From positions 1 to 64,000 of the forward strand of contig JAFQCV010000036.1 of assembly GCA_017416325.1 (NCBI GenBank): a stretch of DNA of 64,000 bases, given 5' to 3'. A program made the position numbers and the translations under genes. The DNA comes from Oscillospiraceae bacterium. Its GTDB lineage: Bacteria > Bacillota > Clostridia > Oscillospirales > Oscillospiraceae. Position 1 is the stretch's first letter. Each line of letters opens with the position of its first letter. Under the pieces are notes generated by a model. It was not told the DNA's origin, did not search any database, and worked only from the letters and a program-made list of their open reading frames with translations. This document shows positions 42,392 to 50,834 of the stretch, piece after piece.

Positions 42392-43615
42392 TTAAAATGC
42401 CCAGTTGCCATTCCGGAAGATGGGAACCACCTTGCCGTCAGCACAAACCGCATCGATATTCATACTGTCACAGCCAATCATAAAATCCTCATGGATCATG
42501 GAATCGTTAATACCCAGTGCGCGGCACTCCTCCAGAGTCTTGTCATGGTGACCCTTGATCGTGTCGGGGAATCCCATGCCCATAGCCAGATGGCAGGCAG
42601 CATTCTCATCAAACAGGGTGTTATAGAACAAAATGCCGCTCTGGCAAATGGGGCTGCGCTGAGGAACCAGCGCGCACTCGCCCAGATAGGCAGCGCCCTC
42701 ATCCATGCTCAGCATGGTCTTCAGCAGCTCTGCGTTCTTCTCCGCCCCGGACTCTACGGCCTTACCGTTTTCAAAGCGGATGAAGAAGTTCTCAATCAGC
42801 TGACCCTGGTAGCTCAGAGGCTTGGTAGAATACACAATACCCTCAGCCTTACCCTTCATAGGAGAAATGAAGCACTCTTCGGTGGGGATATTGGGGTTGA
42901 AGCTGATCTTACGGCGGCTGACCTCTTCTCCACCGCAGAAAATAGCCTCAGGGATCATGCCAACCGTCAGATCGGTGCCGTTATCGGCAGTGTAGTGCAG
43001 CTCCCGGATGCCCAGATTGTTCAGGTAGTCGCAGCGGTTCCGCAGCTCAGCATTGTGGGCTTCCCATGCCTTCACAGGATCCTCTGTCACACGAGAAGTG
43101 AACAGAATCGCCTCCCACAGTTTTTCCATGGCAACACTGGTACGCTCACCGGGAAACACTTTCTTGGCCCAAGCCTTACCGGGAACGGCAGCGATGCACC
43201 ACTGCTGCACGCCTTCCAGCTTGTCCATATAGGGCTTGAAGATAGGATACGTCTTCTGGCGGGCCTTGGCCAGCTTCGCCATATTCATGCCCTTCAGGCC
43301 ATCGGGATCTTCGGAGATCAGATGGATGCGGGCAGGAACGGTGTCTACCATGTGCTGACGGCGGGCCAACTGCCACTCAGGAACGGTGGTCATAGTCTTC
43401 AGAGACTGATAGCGGACATGGACCTTTGCCAGCGGCTGATAGTTCCACTCCACCGTAACATGGGAAGCCTTTGCCTTATAGGCCTCCTCCACCACCATCT
43501 GAACAAACTCGGGCTGATCCAGATCGGCATAAACAATGACGCTCTGTCCCTTCTGAACATTAACGCCGCAGCGGACGATCAATTTGGCATATTCCCTTAA
43601 AACAGTCTTTTTCAT
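42392..43615 (-). CDS. M29 family aminopeptidase (AmpS/PepS)
   Basis: A 407-residue metalloaminopeptidase starting MKKTVLREYAKLIVRCGVNV at 43615 (ribosome site AAAAAAGGAG). It has the EGVQQWCIAAVPGKAWAKKV region, the FNPNIPTEECFISPMKGKAE segment with metal-ligand glutamate, and later motifs GECALVPQRSPI and the C-terminal NDSMIHEDFMIG with histidine and aspartate ligands. It removes N-terminal residues from peptides using Co or Zn. It lies alone, with divergent transcription from the methyltransferase gene. Confidence 0.95.
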   Translation of the reverse strand: MKKTVLREYAKLIVRCGVNVQKGQSVIVYADLDQPEFVQMVVEEAYKAKASHVTVEWNYQPLAKVHVRYQSLKTMTTVPEWQLARRQHMVDTVPARIHLISEDPDGLKGMNMAKLAKARQKTYPIFKPYMDKLEGVQQWCIAAVPGKAWAKKVFPGERTSVAMEKLWEAILFTSRVTEDPVKAWEAHNAELRNRCDYLNNLGIRELHYTADNGTDLTVGMIPEAIFCGGEEVSRRKISFNPNIPTEECFISPMKGKAEGIVYSTKPLSYQGQLIENFFIRFENGKAVESGAEKNAELLKTMLSMDEGAAYLGECALVPQRSPICQSGILFYNTLFDENAACHLAMGMGFPDTIKGHHDKTLEECRALGINDSMIHEDFMIGCDSMNIDAVCADGKVVPIFRNGNWAF

Positions 43616-43684
43616 AATATTTACACTCCTTTTTTCCGAATCTTTTCCCATTTTAACAGAAACTTAATCATTCGTCAATGTTTG

Positions 43685-43713
43685 TTGCAATGTTTTTGCC
43701 CTTGTTGTATAAT
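43685..43713 (+). promoter_or_regulatory. Promoter of the homocysteine methyltransferase gene
   Basis: TTGCAA (43685-43690) and TATAAT (43708-43713) with a 17-nt spacer lie 44 nt upstream of the start codon at 43758. Confidence 0.65.
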
Positions 43714-43757
43714 ATATTTTAGAATCTGTAAATCTTCCTCAGGAAAGGCGACACGAT

Positions 43758-44624
43758 ATGCTGACAAAAGAAGAATTACACAGCCGGATCGGATCCGGTC
43801 TGCGGTTTTTGGACGGCGCCACCGGCTCTAATCTGATGAAGGCCGGTATGCCCCGTGGATGCTGCACCGAAGAATGGGTGCTTGCGAATCCCGATGCTTT
43901 GGCAGCACTGCAGCGCGGCTACGCCAGAGCAGGCTCTCAGATCCTTTATGCACCAACATTTCAGGCACAGCCCATTGCTCTGGAACGGGTAAATCTCCAC
44001 CGGCAGACAGAAGCTATCAACGCACAGCTGGTAGCCTTGACCCGCAGCGCTGCTCCCGGGTGTCTTGTAGCCGGTGATCTAACCACCCTTGCTGCCTACA
44101 CAGACAGCTGGGACCCTGAAAAATTTGATCTGCTGGTAGAAAACTACCGCCGTCAGATCCGAGGCCTGATAGACGGCGGCGCAGATCTTTTGGCTGCAGA
44201 AACACTTCTCTATCCCCAGGAAGCAGAAGCAATCTTTACTGCCGCTGAGTTAGAGGGCGCAGAAGCTGTCCTGTATACCTTTACCATGCAAAGTGATGGC
44301 GCTCTGTTTTCGGGACGGGATGCCGGCCCCGTACTCAAAGAGCTGGAGGAAACCGGCGCTGCTGCTGTGGGTTTTAACTGTGTTGCGGCTGATATGCTGA
44401 CGCCGAGCTTAGTTTCCAAACTGCGCCGGTATGTAAAAGGCCCGCTGGTCTGCAAGCCCAATGCCGGTGTTCCCGTTGTTGGAGAATCCGGTATCCCGGA
44501 ATACTCCATGGACCCAGACACCTTTGCCAAAATCATGGCGGACTGTTCTGCTGCCGGCGCGACGCTCCTGGGAGGTTGCTGTGGCACAGATCCTGCCTAC
44601 ATTTCCGCCATCTCACATTTATAA
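43758..44624 (+). CDS. Homocysteine S-methyltransferase family protein
   Basis: A 288-residue protein with FLDGATGSNLMKAGMPRGC at its start and the zinc ligands in VGFNCVAADM and LLGGCCGTDPAYI, the pattern G-x-N-C ... G-G-C-C-G-T of the homocysteine methyltransferase barrel. Such short forms correspond to the first barrel of MetH, or to MmuM, and act with separate cobalamin or folate proteins. The partner is not in this window. Relevance to methionine and SAM supply fits the presence of metK, though the genes are unlinked. Confidence 0.9.
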   Translation: MLTKEELHSRIGSGLRFLDGATGSNLMKAGMPRGCCTEEWVLANPDALAALQRGYARAGSQILYAPTFQAQPIALERVNLHRQTEAINAQLVALTRSAAPGCLVAGDLTTLAAYTDSWDPEKFDLLVENYRRQIRGLIDGGADLLAAETLLYPQEAEAIFTAAELEGAEAVLYTFTMQSDGALFSGRDAGPVLKELEETGAAAVGFNCVAADMLTPSLVSKLRRYVKGPLVCKPNAGVPVVGESGIPEYSMDPDTFAKIMADCSAAGATLLGGCCGTDPAYISAISHL

Positions 44625-44628
44625 ATAA

Positions 44629-44666
44629 ACATCGCGACAGCTTTTTTCGCTGTCGCGGTGTTATTA
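44629..44666. terminator. Convergent terminator
   Basis: ACATCGCGACAGC and GCTGTCGCGGTGT form a 13-bp stem with one wobble around TTTTTTC. It lies between the methyltransferase gene and the AbrB-like gene on the other strand. Confidence 0.8.
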
Positions 44667-44667
44667 T

Positions 44668-44910
44668 TTAGCCCTTGCTGATATTGCGTACACAGCTGTG
44701 GCAAATGTTCTTGCCCTTGAAGCTAACCAGTCCCTGTGTCGCGGAACAGAAAATACAGCTGGATTCATGTTTTTGCAGAATAATACGATTGCCTTCTACA
44801 AAAATTTCCATATCATCCCGTTCTGCTACGTCCAGTGTTCTGCGCATCTCAATGGGAATCACAATTCTCCCCAGTTCATCGACTTTGCGAACAATCCCTG
44901 TTGACTTCAC
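44668..44910 (-). CDS. AbrB/SpoVT-type transition regulator with zinc ribbon
   Basis: An 80-residue protein starting at GTG 44910 (ribosome site AAGGAGAGG), MKSTGIVRKVDELGRIVIPI. The N-terminal swapped-hairpin AbrB domain (residues 1-48, containing R-R-T-L-D-V) binds DNA as a dimer. The C-terminal CxxC pair and a second CxxC (SCIFCS, CHSCVRN) form a zinc ribbon. Proteins of this type are abundant in Clostridia and repress stationary-phase genes. It stands alone with an AT-rich upstream region. Confidence 0.92.
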   Translation of the reverse strand: MKSTGIVRKVDELGRIVIPIEMRRTLDVAERDDMEIFVEGNRIILQKHESSCIFCSATQGLVSFKGKNICHSCVRNISKG

Positions 44911-45102
44911 AAAAAAGCCTCTCCTTTCCATTTGAATCCGTATAAATTATCGTCTTATTTTATTTATCATCATTATAGTTGCATTTCTTCCCTGTGTCAA
45001 ATGTTTTTTAATGTTTTTTGTTATTTTTTTAATTTTTTTGTCACAAAAACATAGTCATTTCTTAAAATTTACAGCATAAAGTGCAGCACAGGGGGGATGT
45101 AG

Positions 45103-45687
45103 ATGGTCATGAGCTGGATATGGACAGGGATTCTGGTGATATCCATGATATTTTCTCTGGTTAACGGCAGCGCGTCAGCGGTATCCGGCGCCATTCTGAG
45201 CGGCGCGCAAGCGGGTATTACCCTGGCGCTGTCCATGGCGGGGACGATTTGCCTGTGGTCCGGGGTTGCTGAAGTTATGCAGGGTGCGGGTCTTACCGCA
45301 GTTCTTTCCCGGATCCTCTCTCCGCTGTCAGAAAGAATCTTCCCCAGCACACGTAAAGATCCCATGCTTGCCCAGGATCTGTGCGCCAACATCTGCGCCA
45401 ATTTTTTAGGTCTTGGCAACGCTGCCACTCCACTGGGGATTCGGGCAGTTCAGAGAATGAAAAGCTCCCAGGATATGACGGTAGCTACCAACGAAATGTG
45501 CCGTCTCATTGTTCTGAACACCGCGTCCATTCAGCTGATACCTGCCAATGTTGCCGCTGTCCGGGCTTCTCTCGGATGCGCAACCCCCTTTGATATTCTA
45601 CCCGCGGTATGGATCACAAGCATTTGTTCCGCAGGGTTAGGTCTCACTGCGGCGTATATTCTGGGAAAGGTGTGGTCACATGACTGA
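45103..45687 (+). CDS. spmA: Spore maturation protein A (SpmA)
   Basis: A 194-residue membrane protein with a nucleoside-recognition (Gate) domain: an N-terminal helix, GAQAGITLALSMAGTICLWS and FLGLGNAATPLGIRAVQRM. The last residues overlap spmB by 8 nt. SpmA and SpmB together affect spore core dehydration in Bacillus subtilis. The presence of both supports a sporulating ancestry for this organism. The start at 45103 has a GGGGGATGTAG site; an ATG 6 nt downstream is an alternative. Confidence 0.93.
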   Translation: MVMSWIWTGILVISMIFSLVNGSASAVSGAILSGAQAGITLALSMAGTICLWSGVAEVMQGAGLTAVLSRILSPLSERIFPSTRKDPMLAQDLCANICANFLGLGNAATPLGIRAVQRMKSSQDMTVATNEMCRLIVLNTASIQLIPANVAAVRASLGCATPFDILPAVWITSICSAGLGLTAAYILGKVWSHD

Positions 45688-46189
45688 TTACATTGTCCCT
45701 TCCCTGCTGTTGGCTGTTTCTGTCGTATCCTTGCACAAAAAAGAGAACACCTATGATCGGCTGCTTACCGGCGCATCCCAAGGGCTGAAAATCCTGCTGT
45801 CCATTGTGCCTGCGCTGATCGTACTGCTGACGGCAGTATCCATGCTCCGTGCCTCCGGCGCCATAGAGGCTATGAGCAAATTCTTCCAGCCGGTCTTCTC
45901 ATTTGTTGGTATTCCGCCGGAGACTGCCATACTGGTGCTGGTCAGGCCCTTGAGCGGCAGCGCCGCGCTGGCTGTTGGGGCAGAACTTATGGCGCAGCAC
46001 GGTATCAATTCCCAAATTGGAAGAACCGCAGCGGTGATGCTGGGGTCCACGGAAACCACCTTTTACACCATCAGCGTTTATTTTGGCGCGGCAGGCATCA
46101 AAAAGACCAGATATACCATCCCTGCCGCTCTGATTGCAGACTTTACCGGTTTTTTCATGGCATCCTGGACAGTACGGTGGTTCTTTTAA
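45680..46189 (+). CDS. spmB: Spore maturation protein B (SpmB)
   Basis: A 169-residue membrane protein with GASQGLKILLSIVPALIVLL and the SGSAALAVGAELMAQHGINS segment, the second half of the SpmA/SpmB Gate-domain pair. The last helix ends near the C-terminus. It overlaps spmA and ends 19 nt before a terminator. Function follows spmA in spore core dehydration; whether it still sporulates is not visible here. Confidence 0.93.
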   Translation: MTDYIVPSLLLAVSVVSLHKKENTYDRLLTGASQGLKILLSIVPALIVLLTAVSMLRASGAIEAMSKFFQPVFSFVGIPPETAILVLVRPLSGSAALAVGAELMAQHGINSQIGRTAAVMLGSTETTFYTISVYFGAAGIKKTRYTIPAALIADFTGFFMASWTVRWFF

Positions 46190-46207
46190 ACATGATCGAA
46201 ATGAAGA

Positions 46208-46235
46208 CCCGCTGCAAACGCAGCGGGCTTTCCTT
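46208..46235. terminator. Convergent terminator between spmB and the GtrA gene
   Basis: CCCGCTGC (46208-46215) and GCAGCGGG (46220-46227) with loop AAAC, then CTTTCCTTG. Confidence 0.7.
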
Positions 46236-46239
46236 GTCT

Positions 46240-46653
46240 TTACTTTTTTGCAAGATCGTTGGTATCCAGGCTATTTCTGTAGACCACAAAACGCTGGAAT
46301 AGGAACTCGGTAATAAAGTTCAGCAGCATGTTGATCACCGTCACCAAGTATTCATTCCACCCAAGATTACCCGCCAGTTGATGCTCCAGCCAGGTAGATA
46401 CGGGCGTAAATACGCAGTAATAGGCAAATACCAGCAACATTGCCCGGACAACCTTACCGTCGGACTTAAATGTGTAGCGGCGGTTGAAAGTGAAGTTCCA
46501 CAGCACAGAGGCCACCAAGGCAATCAGATAGGAAATCCAATAATCCAGGTGCAGCAACTCATTGAGCAGCGCAAAACCGCCCAATTGGATAATGCCTGCA
46601 GAAACGGAAAACAGCAAAAACTTCAAAGTACGAAGCCATTCTTTTGATTTCAT
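46240..46653 (-). CDS. GtrA family membrane protein
   Basis: A 137-residue protein with four membrane helices and the pattern FLLFSVSAGIIQLGGFALLN at the start, VASVLWNFTFNRRYTF in the middle and ITEFLFQRFVVYRN at the end, as in GtrA/flippase-associated proteins. Such proteins help transfer lipid-linked sugars across the membrane for wall or O-antigen decoration. No glycosyltransferase partner is adjacent. It has a strong AAGGAGG site. Confidence 0.9.
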   Translation of the reverse strand: MKSKEWLRTLKFLLFSVSAGIIQLGGFALLNELLHLDYWISYLIALVASVLWNFTFNRRYTFKSDGKVVRAMLLVFAYYCVFTPVSTWLEHQLAGNLGWNEYLVTVINMLLNFITEFLFQRFVVYRNSLDTNDLAKK

Positions 46654-46665
46654 AAGTACCTCCTT

Positions 46666-46697
46666 AAAAATGCCGCAGCAACCGCTGCGGCATTTTT
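46666..46697 (-). terminator. Terminator of the efp operon
   Basis: AAAAATGCCGCAGC (46666-46679) and GCTGCGGCATTTTT (46684-46697) form a perfect 14-bp stem with T tracts on both strands. Confidence 0.85.
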
Positions 46698-46706
46698 GTA
46701 AACGTC

Positions 46707-47165
46707 TTATTCCTCTTCCACATCGTCCACGGAGAACTCCAGAGTTTCACCGCAGTCGGGGCAGATGATAGATCCCTCTTCCAGAGTTTCCTCGTCAAAA
46801 TTGATGACATTGCCGCAGGGACACTCTACCTCGTAGATGATGCTGTCCTCATCGCCGTACTCGAAGCCTTCGTCATAGTCTTCATAGTCATCGTCATCGT
46901 CATAATCATCATCGTAATCATCATCGTCATAGTCGTCCTCATCTTCGTCCATGATGAAGTCTTCGATGGCATCCAGATCTTCCTCGATCTCGTCCAGCTC
47001 ATCGGAAATGGCGATGGTGGTATCCTCGATATCGGTAACCTTCTTGGCCATGTCGCCCAGAAGCTCTACCATAGCGCTGATCATCTTGCCCTCAGCAGCC
47101 TCGGTGTCCAGCTTCAAGCCCTCCATCAAGCCCTTCAGATATGCAGCCTTTTCAGAAATAGTCAT
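46707..47165 (-). CDS. CD1247-like acidic protein with C-terminal zinc ribbon
   Basis: A 152-residue protein. Residues 1-62 form a helical N-terminal domain (SEKAAYLKGLMEGLKLDTEA) like that of the clostridial CD1247 family. Residues 70-107 are almost entirely D, E and Y. The C-terminal part (113-147) is a zinc ribbon with C-P-C-G and C-P-D-C. It lies 42 nt downstream of efp in the same direction, a neighbourhood seen in other Clostridia. Function unknown. The acidic tract suggests interaction with basic ribosomal or nucleic-acid proteins. Confidence 0.85.
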   Translation of the reverse strand: MTISEKAAYLKGLMEGLKLDTEAAEGKMISAMVELLGDMAKKVTDIEDTTIAISDELDEIEEDLDAIEDFIMDEDEDDYDDDDYDDDYDDDDDYEDYDEGFEYGDEDSIIYEVECPCGNVINFDEETLEEGSIICPDCGETLEFSVDDVEEE

Positions 47166-47207
47166 GGTTATTCTCCTTTCATTAGGGGATCGCCAACAGA
47201 AATTCGA

Positions 47208-47771
47208 TCAAGCCTTAGAACGGCCCAAGTACTCACCGGTGCGGGTGTCGATCTGGATCTTGTCGCCCTCGTTGATGAACAGAGGCACCTTCACCTCAGC
47301 GCCGGTCTCAACAGTAGCGGGCTTAGTGACGTTGGTAGCGGTGTTGCCAGCGAAGCCGGGCTCGGTTTCGGTAACAACCAGATCCACAAAGTTGGGAACT
47401 TCAACGCCGAAGACCTTACCCTTGTAGCTCATGATGGTGCAGATGTCATTCTCTTTCACAAACTTGAAGGAATCGTCCAGGTTGCTGGCATCAATAGGCT
47501 CCAGCTCGTAGGTTTCCTGATCCATGAAGTAGTACAAAGAACCGTCATTGTAGGAGTACTCCATCTTCTTTCTTTCAATGAAAGCAGTGGGGAACTTGGC
47601 AGAGGGGTTCAAGCTGGTTTCGGTCACACCGCCGGTGATGACATTCTTCATCTTGACGCGGACAAAAGCAGCGCCCTTGCCGGGCTTAACATGCTGGAAC
47701 TCAATAACCTGCATAACCTTGCCGTCCAGCTCAAAGGTAATGCCATTGCGAATATCGCCTGCAGAAATCAT
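47208..47771 (-). CDS. efp: Elongation factor P
   Basis: A 187-residue protein starting [20 protein letters not shown] at 47771 (GGGAGGATATTATT upstream; a longer frame is not supported). The KPGKGAAF loop places the conserved, often modified lysine at K32. KOW-like and two OB domains follow, ending [20 protein letters not shown]. It binds between the P and E sites and relieves stalling at polyproline. It is co-transcribed with the acidic zinc-ribbon gene. Confidence 0.97.
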   Translation of the reverse strand: MISAGDIRNGITFELDGKVMQVIEFQHVKPGKGAAFVRVKMKNVITGGVTETSLNPSAKFPTAFIERKKMEYSYNDGSLYYFMDQETYELEPIDASNLDDSFKFVKENDICTIMSYKGKVFGVEVPNFVDLVVTETEPGFAGNTATNVTKPATVETGAEVKVPLFINEGDKIQIDTRTGEYLGRSKA

Positions 47772-47905
47772 AATAATATCCTCCCATAGCTCACCCAATA
47801 AATGGGTTATATTTAAGCATAGCTTTATCTCATATATCTTAACGCAAAACTTTAGGTTTTGCAAGAGGAAATCCATTATTTTGCAAGAATTCCCCAATTA
47901 TTTTC

Positions 47906-49177
47906 TCACGAACACAGGACTTCCTGCTTTTCTTCGTCTTTCCTGCTTAAAAACACGAACCCGAAGAGTGCCCAGAAGCACACAACAACACTTCTGTACT
48001 GGAACCAGTAATGCACTGTCGTTGGTTCTGCGGAGACCGCAAACCAAATCACCGGCATGAGCCCAATCAACAGAACCGGCCAATTGCGGATAAGCAGCTT
48101 CCGCCGTACAAGGTTTACTGCCAAAACCCCCAGAGCCGCAGCCAGCAAACCACCAAGGAAGATCGCACCGTCCCGGTCCTGGCAAATTGCCTTTACCACT
48201 TGCCGCAATGCGGTAGCCGGACTATAAGCGCCATTTGAGAGCGCAAAGCCATCTGCTCCCAGCCACATCAGCAGCGAACCAAGACCGTTTTGAACGGCAT
48301 CCTGTTCGGTCAAAAGGGATGTCAGAACCAGCTTTGACAACCACATCAAAAGATATCCGGCAAACCACGCCAAGAAATTCCGCAAAATCTCTTTAAGCTT
48401 TGGGGTATGTCCCTGTTTCGTCTGAAGCAAATAAAGATAAACAGCCGGAAGTCCAAAGGTAATGATCGGCGTAGAATAGAAGTCAAGAAACATGGTAACC
48501 ATTCCCACTTCCATAAAGAACAGGCCGGCATGGCGAAGGTTGCGGCTGAGCCACGGCACCAACAGCATCGCGGCAAACGCGATCAGAAAGCAGCAGGAAA
48601 ACTGCATACTGGCGCAGACGATTTGCGGTTTGACCAAAATCACGCTCAGGGCAAAGATAAACGCCGCCTTAGTGCCTGTATTTTTAGCCAAAGAGCATAT
48701 TACCGCCGCAAACAGGCCGAAAAATGCCAGCGCCAAGTACCGTTTTATCTGGTAATAATTCAAGAAAACCAGCGCCAGCCGCAAAAAACCGCGGAAACCC
48801 ATCCAATACCGTACATAGAAGCTTGCAGGCTCTATATTACTATCCACACAGTAACGGTACAAGTCTGAAACCGGGTTCGCGCCATTGGTATAAAGCGGGT
48901 TGGTCAAAATCGTTTCCGGGCGACGGATCGTGGTTGCCTTGCTTTCCATCAGCATGAGCGCATCCGTAAAATTGTCCAGCTGGGAAGTTTGTGCGCCGTC
49001 TGAAATATTGGGATAACACCCTTCTGCCAGCATGATGCTTGCGGATTGCATAACATGGTTATCAATGCGTGACTGCGGCAAGCATGCTCCACACAGCAGC
49101 AGAAGTAACGCCGCTGCTACGGTTGCAAGAAAAAACAGAACATATTTTGCTGGGCGTTTCTTTGGTGATCTCAACAC
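47906..49177 (-). CDS. Polytopic membrane protein, unknown function
   Basis: A protein of about 423 residues. The GTG at 49177 has GAGAGGG upstream; an earlier TTG (49201) is possible. There is one N-terminal helix, an extracellular loop of about 120 residues containing YPNISDGAQTSQLDNFTDAL and several invariant-looking N and D residues, then ten or so further helices. The architecture suggests a GT-C-type glycosyltransferase or a membrane flippase partner, but I see no decisive motif. It follows the M24 peptidase gene by 31 nt. Confidence 0.6.
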   Translation of the reverse strand: MLRSPKKRPAKYVLFFLATVAAALLLLLCGACLPQSRIDNHVMQSASIMLAEGCYPNISDGAQTSQLDNFTDALMLMESKATTIRRPETILTNPLYTNGANPVSDLYRYCVDSNIEPASFYVRYWMGFRGFLRLALVFLNYYQIKRYLALAFFGLFAAVICSLAKNTGTKAAFIFALSVILVKPQIVCASMQFSCCFLIAFAAMLLVPWLSRNLRHAGLFFMEVGMVTMFLDFYSTPIITFGLPAVYLYLLQTKQGHTPKLKEILRNFLAWFAGYLLMWLSKLVLTSLLTEQDAVQNGLGSLLMWLGADGFALSNGAYSPATALRQVVKAICQDRDGAIFLGGLLAAALGVLAVNLVRRKLLIRNWPVLLIGLMPVIWFAVSAEPTTVHYWFQYRSVVVCFWALFGFVFLSRKDEEKQEVLCS

Positions 49178-49208
49178 AAATCCCTCTCGTTCCGCAAGCA
49201 AAAAACGC

Positions 49209-50273
49209 TTACACGATGATCAAATTTTTCGGACTGGCAGTGATATTCTCATGACCGTTCTCCCGGTAAATGATCACATCTTCAATACGAACACCGAATT
49301 TGCCGGGCAAATAGATACCGGGTTCGGCAGAAGCCACCGCACCGAGTGGCATACCTTCCTCATTGGCTGCGTTGGGGTTGGGGTTTTCATGGACCTGCAG
49401 TCCAAGGCTGTGACCGTAGCCGTGGCCAAAATATTCGCCATAGCCGGCATCGGTGATGACCTTCCGGGCTGCTGCATCGATGTCCTTACCGGGGACACCG
49501 GCCTTGGAGATAGCCAGAGCTGTCATCTGCGCCTCCAAAACCGTATTGTAGATCTTCTCCATTTCTTCGGTAACAAAGCCAACCGCAACGGTACGGGTCA
49601 TGTCAGAGCAGTAGCCTTGATAGGAGGCACCAAAGTCCATCGTGATGAAATCGCCTGGCTGAATTTTCCGCTCCGCGGCTACGCCATGGGGCAGGCTGGT
49701 ATTAGGGCCGGAGACCACGATGGGATCGAAGGCCAAACCGGTAGCGCCGTTTTTATACAGGCAGTAGATCAGCTCTGCCTGCAGTTCCAGCTCCGTCATG
49801 CCGACTTTGATTCGGGTAATTACTTCGGCAAAAGCCTTATCCGTAATGGACTGGGCTTTCCGCATCAAATCCAGCTCCCAATCCTCTTTCCTCGAGCGGA
49901 AGCTGTTGATCTGCTTATCGTAAGGCTTCAGCTCTGCGTGCAGCTTTTCCTGATAGTAATTGTACTGACCTACCGTCAAATCAGATTCCTCAAAGCCCAG
50001 CGCAGATACGCCAAAATCCGCGATCGCGGAATTCAGCAGATTGATATAGCTGTTTTGCCGATTTACTTCCAGAACCTCAAAACCTTTCAGGTTATTCTGC
50101 GCAGACTCGATATAACGGCTGTCGGTGAAATAGCGGCAGCCGGCCTTGGTGACAATGGCTACACCCTCGGCAATGTCAAATTCCGCGCCGTAGTGGCGGC
50201 TGAAACGGGAGGTCAGCAGCAGACCGTCCACCTCATCATTGAGAAGTGTCAAATACTTTTCCAGGTTCTTCAT
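49209..50273 (-). CDS. M24 family Xaa-Pro aminopeptidase
   Basis: A 354-residue enzyme starting MKNLEKYLTLLNDEVDGLLL at 50273 (AAAAGGAG upstream). The N-terminal creatinase-like domain leads to the pita-bread catalytic domain with metal ligands in MDFGASYQGYCSDMTRT, GHGYGHSLGL, ASAEPGIYLPG and RIEDVI. It cleaves N-terminal residues before proline. It lies 2 nt after the YqeG gene. Confidence 0.95.
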   Translation of the reverse strand: MKNLEKYLTLLNDEVDGLLLTSRFSRHYGAEFDIAEGVAIVTKAGCRYFTDSRYIESAQNNLKGFEVLEVNRQNSYINLLNSAIADFGVSALGFEESDLTVGQYNYYQEKLHAELKPYDKQINSFRSRKEDWELDLMRKAQSITDKAFAEVITRIKVGMTELELQAELIYCLYKNGATGLAFDPIVVSGPNTSLPHGVAAERKIQPGDFITMDFGASYQGYCSDMTRTVAVGFVTEEMEKIYNTVLEAQMTALAISKAGVPGKDIDAAARKVITDAGYGEYFGHGYGHSLGLQVHENPNPNAANEEGMPLGAVASAEPGIYLPGKFGVRIEDVIIYRENGHENITASPKNLIIV

Positions 50274-50275
50274 GT

Positions 50276-50773
50276 TTACAGTCTCCTTTTTCTTGCAAGA
50301 TAGATAAAGGGCAATTCCAGCACATGCCGTGCCTTCAGCCAAAAATTATGATTGTCAATGGGTTTTACTAAGATAGAGATGATCCCTGCGCAGTTTGCGC
50401 CTAAGGTATCCGTAAAGATCTGGTCTCCTACCAAAGCGCAAACAGAGGGTGAAAGTTCAAACCGGTCCATACATTGGGTGATTCCTTTAGAAAAGGGTTT
50501 TTTGGCATGGGTGATACAAGGCAGTCCGTAAGCCTTACAGAAGCGCTTCACCCGGTCTCGTTTGCTGTTGGACACCACACACAGTTTCACCGGGGATGCC
50601 AGCATCATAGCGATCCAGGCTTCCACCGCGCCTGTGGGAGCATCTGTGGTGTAGGGTACGATGGTATTGTCAAAATCCAGCATCAGAAGCCGGATATTCC
50701 GGGCGGCAAGTAATTCCGGTGTAATATCCGTCAGCTTCTCCGTTATGAGGTTCGGCAATAAGGAAACAGACAT
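50276..50773 (-). CDS. YqeG family HAD phosphatase
   Basis: A 165-residue protein starting MSVSLLPNLITEKLTDITPE at 50773 (GGGGAAG upstream; alternative ATG 50785). Motif I LMLDFDNTIVP, motif II VVSNSKRDR, motif III KKPFSKGI and motif IV ALVGDQIFTDTLGA are complete, so it is an active HAD phosphatase of the YqeG type (PGP family). The substrate is uncertain. It is divergent from the unknown gene at 50835, with a short shared promoter region. Confidence 0.92.
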   Translation of the reverse strand: MSVSLLPNLITEKLTDITPELLAARNIRLLMLDFDNTIVPYTTDAPTGAVEAWIAMMLASPVKLCVVSNSKRDRVKRFCKAYGLPCITHAKKPFSKGITQCMDRFELSPSVCALVGDQIFTDTLGANCAGIISILVKPIDNHNFWLKARHVLELPFIYLARKRRL

Positions 50774-50834
50774 ATTCTTCCCCATACTTTCATAGAATAT
50801 GGAAGAATTATACCACGGAAGGGGGAATTTGTCC

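Noticed and set aside
42353..43600. 415-codon plus-strand frame opposite the M29 peptidase gene
   Set aside because: Shadow of the peptidase frame, without a plausible start site.
46870..46960. Repetitive GAT/CAT-rich stretch as a CRISPR or satellite repeat
   Set aside because: It is the coding sequence of a poly-Asp/Tyr tract in the zinc-ribbon gene, with no spacers.
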